64,000 nt of DNA, taken from contig OX392535.1 in assembly GCA_947623455.1 (NCBI GenBank), forward strand, positions 39,022,688-39,086,687, given 5' to 3'. The notes beneath the pieces are model-generated. The model searched no databases. It saw only the letters and a program-made list of their open reading frames with translations, and was not told the DNA's origin. The stretch is from Mimachlamys varia (lineage: Eukaryota > Mollusca > Bivalvia > Pectinida > Pectinidae). The position numbers were made by a program, and so were the translations under genes. This document shows positions 37,601 through 49,600 of the stretch, in pieces (positions within the stretch are counted from its first letter, which is position 1; every line of letters begins with the position of its first letter).

Positions 37601-40600
37601 TTCTTTATTGTGGTCTAAATGTCGTCGACATGTTTCGACCGCTAGGCGGCCGTCATCAGGACGACTTTTTACAAAATTCATATGCCTTGAAGTACAATTT
37701 TGAGGTTCAAGATGGTTACAGTTGTTAGGTAAACATTGTGACGTTATGGATACATAACATTGTGACGTCATAATTATCCTAGGACTACTGTGATAGACCA
37801 TGTTGTTCTATAATCAGTGGCAGTGTTTTTTAGTAACTGATTTTTTGTTGTGTATAAAAATAAAATTATCCTGTTTTCCAAACATTATCATTACATTAAC
37901 AAGATCAAGGGTTAAACATGATATTTACTTAAATTATTTCCTTTTATTACTTGTACAGTAAAATTTACATTTATTTAGTAATTTAGAATTGAATTGATGT
38001 AAGTAAACATTATGTAGGGGAAATAGCTATTATATGTTAGCAAATTCTCCAAATTTGTGTTTTCTTTTCCCGTTTTCAGATTTGACAGACATCTTGAATA
38101 ATGCATCATGGGTATAAACCCTCCTTTTTTATGCTTTCTAGCAGTGTTACTTGCAAGGAAAGCAGAATTGCAATAACCCGCTTTCAGATTTGACAGACAT
38201 CTTGGATAATTCATCATGGGAATAACACTCCCTGTTGAACTGTAACAGTGTTACTTGCCAAGAAAACAGAATGCTTTCAGACCTGACAAACATCTTGGAT
38301 AATGCATCGTGGGAACGACCCTCCCTACATACACTGTTACAGTGTTACTTGCCAAGAAAGCAGAATGTTTTCAGACTTGACAGACATCTTGGATAATGCA
38401 TCGTGGGAACAACCCTCCCTACATACACTGTTACAGTGTTACTTGCCAAGAAAGCAGAATGTTTTCAGACTTGACAGACATCTTGGATAATGCATAATGG
38501 TAACAACCCTCCCTACATGCACTCTGTTACTTGCCAAGAAAGCAGAATATTTTCAGACTTGAAAGACATCTTGGATGATGCATCATGGGAACAACCCTTC
38601 CTACATACACTGTTTCAGTGTTAAAATTACTTGCCAAGAAAGCAGAATGTTTTCAGACTTGACAGACATCTTGGATAATGCATCATGGGAACAACCCTCC
38701 CTACATACACTGTTACAGTGTTACTTGCCAAGAAAGCAGAAAGTTTTCAGACTTAACAGACATCTTGGATAATGCACCATGGTAACAACCCTCCCTACAT
38801 ACACTGTTACTTACATTCATGCTGTTACTGGCAGACATGTTAGTGCTCCCTAACGACATGCTAGACATGCTGCCCGCTAGACTGGGGGTCAACAGGTCAG
38901 CAGCAGGGGTTCCCGTAGAGCTAGCAAACCCGCCCCCTGGTGGTCCAACTGTAGATAAAAGGGGGACAATCAGGAAGGGAAAACAAACAGGTGGGCAAAA
39001 TAAATAACAAAACATAACAATTTGGGAAAATATACAAATAATTTTTCGGAAGAATTTCAACACAAAATCTAGAGAGGGGGGAAATTGACAATCAAGATTT
39101 TTTTTCAAGATAATGCATATGTCATTAATTTGGTTAATGTTTTTTACACATCAACTATCAGAGTAGCTGTAAATAAAATGTACCCAGTACAACTCCCTGA
39201 CTTTATTCACTGAAAATATTTACAAATACTAAATATATTCATCAGAGGAATATCAGAAGAAAAATTTAGTTTTTATTGAAAACACAGGCAATATATGTAG
39301 AAGACAAATTTGGTATACTGTGTCTCCTGTTTTGATGGATATTTTTATCTGACAACACCTGTAATAAGAAGAGATGGTGCAAAAACAATTGTCCCCATGC
39401 ACACTTTGTTTTTTGGGACATAACACAATTGTGCTATTGTTTTATTAGTAACTCACAGTCATCAAGGTCCAATAATAAATCATGTGATGGCTTGGAAGGT
39501 TCTGCTTTGGTTTTCTTAACAGGTGCAGATTTGGACTGGATCTGAAGTAAACAGAATCAATTTAGATTTCATGATGTTTCAACTTACTCCTCAAAGTAGT
39601 ACAGCATATTTCAAGATTACAATAAATCATAATTTTTTCATGAAGATTTTTCAGTAACTTTCAAATCAAAATTGAGATATTTGAATCGACCAGAAATGAT
39701 TTGCAAACAGGAAATATAATAAGATAATTTTTTCAAAAGAGGGTATACAATTCTGTATTTATTTCAAAATTTAGGATATCAAAACATTTGATAGAAACAA
39801 CACAATTTTATGCCATATTACTGCTGAGCAAATTACATGAATTGTATAAACATCTAAGTGTTCTCAAATAACTGATGGTGCATAATTATTTCAGCAAGTT
39901 TCGATCAATAAGCCTATGCTTGATAATAAACCCACCCATTGCAGTTCAATAAAAATGTCAACAAATATAATTTTATTGTCCAGTGATAAATCAAAACCCC
40001 TACTGAAAGTCTTGACAGTTTTTTTTTGTTTATCTCCCTAGGTTTACTGTAGAAAAGATTTAAAAGAAAAAGTAAACAATTCCAAATAAAAAAATTTAAA
40101 TATTCAGGAAGTCAGAATTAAACCACTCTGACACAATTGTAACAAATGGAAAAGATACAATTTGAACTTGTACTTGACAAGAGAAACTTCAGTTGTGTAT
40201 GTCTCTAGAGGTGGGTGGTTCTTAGTGTATCTAAGGTCAAAGAAGTCTGAGAGATATGTAATAGAACAGAGAAAACACATTCCTGTCAAGTGCCCCGACC
40301 AGGAATCGAACCTGGCCCCCCCCCCCCCCCCAGCGTGATAATCTACAGCTCTACCCACTGAGCCAAAGAAGCATGCTCCATCACCTTAGTGACAGAGACG
40401 GTATTTAACACTATGTACAATCCATACCGACCCGCTCCTTTTACAGTTATAATGTGTACCTTTTTAGGTTTAGGTGGAGGTTTTTTGTCGCTGTCATCAC
40501 TATCTTCCTCTGAACTTTCCTCATCGGAGGAATCGTCAGTGTCGTCTTCATCTGATGAAACTTTCTTTTGACTCTTGTTGACTTTTTTGACAGGTTTGAC

Positions 40601-43600
40601 CACTTCCTCATCTGAACTATCTTCTTCTTCAGAGCTATCGTCTTCCTCTTCATCAGAGCTATCCTCTTCAATATCATCTTCATCCTCATCATCATCATCA
40701 TCTTCATCAGAGCTATCATCATCACTGTCATCGTCTGGTAAGGAAGAAACAAGGCATTTGTTAATTGCATGATTTAATTATATTCAAAAGATGATTTTAT
40801 AGATAGTGTTCACCAAAATTTTTAACATTATCTGTCATACAAAGATGTGAAGCATGATAATTATCTTTAGTTTATTTTTCATTTTCTTTTTTAAAGTTTT
40901 AAGATTTCTTTTCTGTGTAAATTCACAAGAAAGGCAATCATCATTGAAGTACATGTATCCCGCTATTATTCTTATGCTTACACATTTAAAAGCAGTAAAT
41001 ATAAGACTGCTTTTTGGTTAATAAATGAAATCAATTTCTCGAACTAACAATGAGTTATTTATGAAAGCATTTCTTCAAGATTAGTAATATGAAGATATAT
41101 ATTATTATCATTATTTTTATATGACATCAACCGAAGCATTCTTTTTTGTCTAGCTAGACCATGTCATACTATGGCACTGTTATGTAGGTAATGTAGGTAA
41201 TTAATGTGACCTATAGAAGTAGATTTTAACTCTGCCTGCTGTGTAATGCAGTTATCTCCCTTGACCCATGAAACCAGGCACTCAGGGTTATCTTTTAAAA
41301 ACATCAACTTTTATTTCAAATTTACTCCTGGTCGCAGGTACTTTGTAATTTTTTTAAAAGCATCAACTTTCATATCAAATTTAAGCTGTATTAAATTTTT
41401 CATTTTTTCGGCTATCATATCAAAGCATGATCATGCAATGTCATCTCAGGTAATTTTTTCAGCTAAAATAACTCTCAGATATCTGTAACTTTTGTAATTA
41501 ATCAAATCATTAATAAAATGGATGAAAATGAGGTTTGCTAACATTCCCTGCAAAAACTCCCCATAGTTATTGGTAAAATTTTGATTGAAAAACAGCGAGA
41601 ATCATTCTGTAGAAAGCATGGATTCTATCTTAAAGTTTGTTATTGCTGGAAACGAGGCTAAGGAATGGTGGGTAGTGATGTAATGTTCTTATATTTAGAA
41701 TACAAAAGTACGTTTAGATATCAGGCGTATGGGCAAATGTTAAGGAATGCCCTGGCGGGAACTCCGACCAGCCGCAGGGATAGAGTTAAAATGAGGCTGT
41801 GGGCAAACATCACTGAACATATGTATTTAATTTGCCATCCATTTTAATAATTTAATCTTGTTTAAAACAAGCTTTTTCATTGGATTAATATATTATGTAA
41901 TCAGTCTAAAACAGAAAAAAGTGACATCACAGTTTATAATGTCGCTTTTGATTGGCTGATTCAGCAGCGTAATAATTTGTAAGATAAAAGAGTTCATCAA
42001 TAAAGTGAATTTCAGTAGGGTATAAATAAAAATATAAGAATTAACTTGAATCTATTTTTTATGTTATGGGGTTATAACACAAAAGACGGGAGTGTAATCT
42101 CATCATAAACCGCTTTGCAGTTTATTTAGAGTACACTCCTGTTTTTTTGTGTTATACCCCCATAACATAAAAATAGATTCAAGTTAATCCTTAATTATAT
42201 ATTATCAACTGAACCTGATCCACAAGTCAAAACCTTACTTTGATTAGGTACAGTTGTTTAGAAAAAGTGTTTGATATCTTGAATTCAGTTGCCATAGCAA
42301 GATCTGAATCTATGGATATTAACCAATGAAAAGCCTTGTTACATTGCTGACGTAACAAAATCCCTGATTTACCTTCTGAGCTTGACTCCTCTGTATCAGA
42401 GTAGAAGGATTTCTTCTCCTTTTCTGGTTTTTTCTTCTTGGAAGGGAACTTTGTTTCCCAGGGTGTGGGGATCTCTATGTTGCGCACGCTCGCGTCGGGC
42501 GCCTCTTCCGGCCACTCCGGAAGTTCCTGGTACCCTGTGGCCCTGGAATTCAGGATGTGGGACAAAGTGCCAAGCTGAAACTGGTCCCGGTCTGAAATAT
42601 AGGTATAGGTACAGTAAAACATGTTTATAACAAATCTCCCGGGCCAATTATAGATTAGTTTGTTATCAGCATCGTTCGTTATACATGTACAACATACCAG
42701 GTACAGATAACAGGGCGCTTGACGGGAAATGAAAAACAAGTACGCTATAATCATGAATTTGTTGTAAGAATGATCTATTCGTCATAAACCTGATTTATGA
42801 TTTACTGTTTTGAGGTATGAAATAATTATCATGAATGAAATATTTCACTAGTGAAATAAAAACAAAGTGAGCAGGGGACTCAAAAAGATACACCCCCAAT
42901 CTTGTAAAGTGTTCCTTAGACCTTATATCCTTGACTAATGGCCACCAAAATTTAATCAAGAGAAAAACTTGATGTCACCATTGATTGCATAATTTAAAAA
43001 TGAACTTCATCTGATCAGGAGTACTAGTTCATAGAATATCTTGCACATAATCTTGACAAGTGGTCAACTTTGATTATGACCCTTTCACTTTGACCAATGA
43101 CCACCAAAATATATATATATAAAAAATACATACAACCTGTAAAATATCATGTCTAAATCTAGGCCTTTTCATTTTTCATAAGAAGTCGTTTGAAGATTTT
43201 GCCATATTTCACCCTTTTGACCTTTTAATTACTTGGTGATTATTTCACCCTTTTGACCTTTTAATTACTTTGTGATTAAGACTAACCTTTGAACTTTGAC
43301 TCAAGGACAGGTGCTGGCTTGGTGTGCAGGAATATCTTCTTAGCATACTTGGCTAAGGCGCCGCCCTTCTCCCCGGGCAGGATGAGTTGTCGTAGGAAAC
43401 GGGAGCGATCACGGATGTCATAGTTCTGGTCGTACTTAGCCAAGTTAAAGACGTACTGACACAATAGTTTAGTCTGCTTGGCGTTGGTGATGCACAGCTT
43501 GGCGGACAGATTCAATATTTGGAGCTTGACTATGTCCTCCTGTGTTGTGATAGAAAATTACAAAATCATTTTGTATCATAATCCTTGTTCTCATTATTTT

Positions 43601-46600
43601 ATACTGTAAATTTTACATTAAATCTCCACGAACATGCGAACATATCAACACTACTTCAATTCTTCAGTGTTCGATAGTTTTAGAGGTACACAGTACAAAA
43701 CAGCTTGATTGACAACGGGCAAATCTTCAAACCATGCACAGTTAAGAGGATGACTAAGCAAAAAATTCACAGGCAAAAATATCAACTTTTACAGAACTAC
43801 ATAAAAGCTAAGAAATGCCATGGTTATCAACACAGCTCTTAATTTTCCATCTATAGACAATACCATCAGTTAAACAGACAAATGTTGTCATAATGATTTA
43901 AACAAGAGGCCCACTAGGCCTGAATTGCTCATCTGATGATAGTTGGCTAAAAATAATGACATTTATATAATGTGCAAACCTCTTCAATGAAAGACTTGGC
44001 CATCTTCCTCAGGACGTCGGGGGCTATCTTAGGAACACGTTCGCTGTATTCTCCAATCAGCCACAGGATACTGGCCCTCGCCATGGGGACCGTGATGTTG
44101 TCCACCATCTTGGCCATGTGTATAATGATGTCCTTGTGCTCAGTTGGCTGCAAGGTCAAGGCCATTACGACTCATCGATTGTGATTTTACAGAAAATGGT
44201 TATTGAAGTAGCTGCGATGGAAGCTAATGTTAGTTCAGAATATTAACTAAAGCTGAAATCCATCGCAAAGGAAGAAATTTACGAAACATCTCGAAATTAT
44301 TATACCTGGTTTTCAATGATCAAATTAAGCCTATTAGAAATTGATGCATGACATTGTGATAATGAAAAATTTGCATATATTCACAGAAATCCGAAACTGT
44401 TAATCTATAAAAGTGATTCAAATTGATAGCATTAAAAAGTCATAGAGTATGTGGTTCATTGAATCTGTATTCTTCTTCTTCTTTATCGATATTTTTCACA
44501 AAATAACTTATGATAGTATCATTTTGATAACCTAGGCCTTTAAGTTTGACTAATATTTCACATTTGTTTATTTTTTGGGCATGGCCAATAATATTGTATA
44601 TTATACCTCATTCGTTTAAGTGCCTATACAATTCTAGCAAATGCTCATGCTGTGGTCACTATTTTCGTATATTGGCCTAGAGACAAGGATTACGGGCCGA
44701 CGCTATATATTTTGACGTCATAATTCCAGGCCATATACAATGTAATGACGTTATTTTTCCAGATACTGAGCAAACTGGTGTCTGACAGTGAAAGATTTGC
44801 GTGGTTGTATATTATGTTGTTGTGTTGGGTAGATTCAGTATAATATTATAAAAATAAAATTTTCCATGTCACTGAGGGCAATATGGGAGTTTATGGACTA
44901 GTCAGTCACCCAAAAATATGTATATGGACCTCAGCTTCGCTTGGGTCCATATGCATAGATGTGGGTGACTGACCAGTCCATAGACTCCCATATTGCCCTC
45001 AGTTCCATGCAATATTTGTTAATTATAAATGGCACACTGATATTCCCCAAAACCTTATTGGGCAAAAATCCAATCATTAACTTCTTTTCCCAATCTCTGC
45101 TTGTACTTAACTTTCAGATAAAAATTTATTTTTCTGGTCTATTGTTAGCTTAAAGAAAATTATATTTATGAATTAAACCACATGATATGGAGATGGAAAG
45201 GCATTTTGTTGCAACACTAAAGAATCTGTTGAGTATCAAAATCATTACTGAATCTGAAAAAGGCAAATGTTTTAAATATTCAACAGAACAAAAGACAGAT
45301 AGGAAGCCTAAATTATCTAAGGCCATATCAGAAGCATACAATTTTAAGCAAAAGTAAAACACTTGACATGTCATAGAGGGCCCCAACTATGTTATCTGAT
45401 CCTAATAGTTCAGCAGTTAAGAAAAGAGGATGTACAACTTGACTTGACCTATGATCCAATGACCTTACTAATTGGTCAGTTGACACGTACCTTATTTGAT
45501 TACTATCAAATGAATGCAACTGTGCTTCATAATGTCATAACAAAATGTTTAACAGTGAAGAAATGTAAAATTTGACCTTGACCTTTGATCAGATGACCTT
45601 GAATAAATATTTGAAATATGAGTTTGATCTTTGACCTGATGACCTTGAAATTTGTTCCAATTTTTGTAACATGTAATTAGACACACTGTTGGCATATCAC
45701 CTTGGCATACACCTTTGCATGTTTGAAACAATCTGACATCTTTGACCTGAGTTTGCGACCTTGACCTTTGGAGGACAAAAAAAATGAAGTAAATGCAACA
45801 CATCTTCTTATAGTGATTACAATTTTCACCCTTCTACTATGAGGTGTTACAAAGTTATTTAACTGTTTCGGACAGACACAATTAAAGGCCGATGTTTAAG
45901 AGCATTTTTAAAATGACCTTGGGGTCATAAAATTGTTATGACCCCAAGGTTATTCCAACAGTTTCAACAGATTTTGGAAAAACATTTCTGAAATGGGATT
46001 CAAAGTTCTATTCTACTGAATGTGATACATTTCAAAACCAACTTTGAAAAGTATATTTTCTTTAAGTATTTGCCAATTAAAATGCAATATAAAAATAAAT
46101 CTAAGCATGCATATTTTTTATTTCATTTCTCATTTATCTCACAGGAATAACTATAACATGCATCTTGCATATTTTCATGTTATGAAAAACGAAATCTTTT
46201 TCTAAAAGGACATCAAGTTTCTTACAGCATATATGTCTATAAAATAAAAATACCAATATAGTCCCTCTAACTCCATAGAAAACCACCTTACTGTTCCATA
46301 ACATGCATTATATGATTTAAAGGTACAGCTTTTAGCAAAACCACGTACACCAGGGAAAAAACACATGCATTAACTGTGGCAGAAATAAGTCCCAGGTCCT
46401 GATTTATTTTCTTGCTGTTCATATTTAACTAACAATGTATTGGCAAACACATCCTATGTAAAATGATCAATGAAATACCGTAAAACTGGAAAAATCATTT
46501 TATTTTCGCCTTTTTCACCCAACAATGGAATGGAAAATTTAATATAGGGTGAATATTTTACCAAACATAGACTTGCATCTTATATTGCATGTACGATTAG

Positions 46601-49600
46601 GATCCAAGTTGTTCTACATTTGGGAGGGCAAATGCAAGACAGGGCAAACTCTAATCTTTTCATGAGAGGGCGAACATTTCTGATTTTACAGTATGTAGTT
46701 TGCATTGATGGTATTTCCTATCCCAAATGAAGGATCTGTTTTAAATGTTAGGGTAGACTTATTTCATTGTGTTATTGATTATTTGTCTATTCTGAATAAA
46801 TTGGCTGATTGCACATAAAAGGCATATTGGGATAAGCATGAAATTTGGCATATTCTGAGATAAGTATCAGGCGCATCTATAACTTCCAGCCGTCCGCAGA
46901 TTGGGTGAGGTCATTTATTTCGGTGAATACGGTGATGATAAATTACGTCAAATAAATCTACGAAAATATTCTGATAATGTTATGCAAAGTAACTGAAGCA
47001 GGCGATGATGATGTGGAGAAAAAAATCGATCGAAAGTTGGTCCCACTACCCAACAAATTTTCAAAATTTCGACCAAAAGCCCATACCACTTTCCGTGAGC
47101 CATTCTGTGTGAAGTGAGTACAGTGGAAAATCAACAAAAGCATAATGGTTAGTAAACAAAGCAAAATAACGAAATAGACACATTAAACTCAAACCTATCT
47201 ATCAGCAGATTCTCCTGGTCTAGACTCAGCTGTATTAAACAGCAATTACCCATCTTTCATAATCATCAAATATCCAAAAATTCAGAGATCATGACAAGTT
47301 ATGAAGGGCTATATATGTGGGGAGTGTTCATAACTAGTGCAGTATGCACTGTGTCACCTTCACCAGACCCGATCACGGAAAAATTCTACACAAATGCCAT
47401 TTTATTTACCTGTCCAAAATCAATCTGACAAAATTTCGATAAAGCTACTGAGTCTAGACATGAGAAATCTTACTTTAAAACGTATTCACCCCCTGAAGAC
47501 ACATTTGAACTCTTCCAATTCAAAGGTTGGAAGAGTTCATTTTGGAATTTTAGGGGGGAATGAGTCAATATCACTGGCACTGATAAACATATATATATAT
47601 ACATGGAATAATCACTATTCAACAGGATTTTTTGTTGGGTGGTTTGTACAAATAAGACAGGATGAGGAAGTCGCCATGGTGGTAGTATTAATTATTTAAG
47701 CTAAAACAAGATGACTTTATATATGGTTTGGACCCATTTCATCTACCAAGTTCATAATAAAGGTTTGAAACTTTCAATTGAACATTTTAATTTTTTTTTT
47801 TATTTTGAACTTGACACATTCTTTTTATAAAACTTTACTACGGGAAAAAATAACTTAAAATCAAGAGGCCCAAGGGCTTTATCCGTCATCTGAAAATCAA
47901 GTGCCCCAAGGGCTATATCTGTCGTCTGAATAATGCTAAAGGTACCTTAAATGTACAGGCAGCTCTCTATTTCATTGAGATGTGATGAGGACAAAAACAT
48001 GTAAACAATGTGAAATACTTCACTTGTCGTACCAACAAAGAATAATAATTTTAAAAAACTATTCAAATAAATTATTTTGCTTTAATTGAAGATGGTTGTC
48101 ACCAAGTACGAATAATTTCCTAAAAAGTCTTTATTTCAATAAAAACCTGGTTTATAATAATTTCTTAAGGTATCATCAGTCTTTTCTTTATAACTATTCA
48201 TACTCCAAAGTGATACAGAACACTTTTGATAAAGACATGAATTTTGAACTCCCTGCAGCCCTAGGCTTGGACAACAACATTTACACAAAGTTGCAATATG
48301 TATTTGAAATCAGTTATTATTATAGGTACTTCTTACAAATTATCAGTTTTTGAAATAAAGATGTGTTTTATGAATCAATCAAATTAAACACATTTCAGAA
48401 CAGATCAGTTCTCAAGTACATAAATTGAAGTGAAAATATATAAATTGCAAAGAAAAGTGCTCGGACAGAAAAAGTGACAATATCTGGCGTTGACTCCATT
48501 TATAAATCAAGGATTTTAATAATAATATTTTTCACTGACTGTTTGAATATGCAGCCTGTCTCATGCACTTGTGCTGTCTTTTAGGTACGTGTGTGCTAGG
48601 TCACTGGTATATGGTGACATGTAAATGACATACCTGCATCTGTAGCAGTTTCTTTATAACAACAACACTTTCCGCCACAACACTTTCTGAAATTTATCAA
48701 ATTACACAAAATTTACACAGTTCCTACAAAACATTATGTTTCCAGTAGTCATTTTTATATGCATTTGTCTTGAAACTTTAACCAAATCTTCAAAATTATT
48801 TAGAAGATATCATGAAAATGAAAACTTTTGAGTCTCATAGGAAAACGATTGATACTAGATAAATTCAAAAGTCTATTGGACCCCGCCCTCCTGCCCAAGG
48901 GCAGCCACACCCTATGTTCCCCAGGGCAGCCACACCCTATGTTCCCCAGGGGAGTCACACCCTATGCTCCCCAGGGGAGTCACACCCTATGTTCCCCAGG
49001 GGAGCCACAACCTATGTTCCCCAGGGCAGCCACACCCTATGTTCCCCCAGGGGAGCCACACCCTATGTTCCCCAGGGCAGCCACACCCTATGTTCCCCAG
49101 GGCAGCCACACACTATATTCCCCAGGGGAGCCACACCCGATGCTCCCCAGGGGAGCCACAACCTATGTTCCCCAGGGGAGTCACAACCTATGTTCCCCAG
49201 GGGAGTCACACCCTGTGTTCCCCAGGGCAGCCACACCCTATGTTCCCCAGGGCAGCCACACCCTATATTCCCCAGGGCAGCCACACCCAATGTTCCCCAG
49301 GGCAGCCACACCCTATGTTCCTCAGGGCAGCCACAACCTATGTTCCCCAGGGCAGCAACACCCTATGTTCCCCAGGGCAGCCACACCCTATGTTCCCCAG
49401 GGCAGCCACACCCTATGTTCCCCAGGGCAGCCACACCCTATGTTCCCCAGGGCAGCCACACCCTATGTTCCCCAGGGGAGTCACAACCTATGTTCCACAG
49501 GGGAGTCACACCCTGTTCCCCAGGGCAGCCACACCCTATATTCCCCAGGGGAGCCACACCCCATGTTCCCCAGGGGAGCCACAACCTATGTTCCCCAGGG

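Larger units (their letters stand above)
44148..48633 (-). other. 4.5-kb AP3B intron with hairpins and repeats
   Basis: No exon recognised. Contents: long hairpin 44871-45003, dispersed repeat with TGACCTTTGACCT-like motifs (45560-45890), perfect hairpin 45916-45950, MITE 46478-46691, perfect hairpin 47506-47539 and 'aagaggcccaagggcttta' repeats at 47862-47935. Open frames 47337-47699 and 48096-48353 look random. Confidence 0.55.

Noticed and set aside
40285..40375. A tRNA gene on the minus strand
   Set aside because: A and B boxes are present, but the acceptor and anticodon stems cannot pair and a 16-base homopolymer interrupts it. It is a SINE head.
40389..40772. Ser/Leu-rich plus-strand frames
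   Set aside because: Antisense shadow of the acidic AP3B hinge exon (GAT/GAA/TCA codons read backwards).
43206..43278. Two-copy 36-bp duplication next to an AP3B splice donor as a donor-derived array like the one at 38 kb
   Set aside because: The repeated unit (cacccttttgaccttttaat) does not contain or resemble the donor sequence; only proximity is shared.
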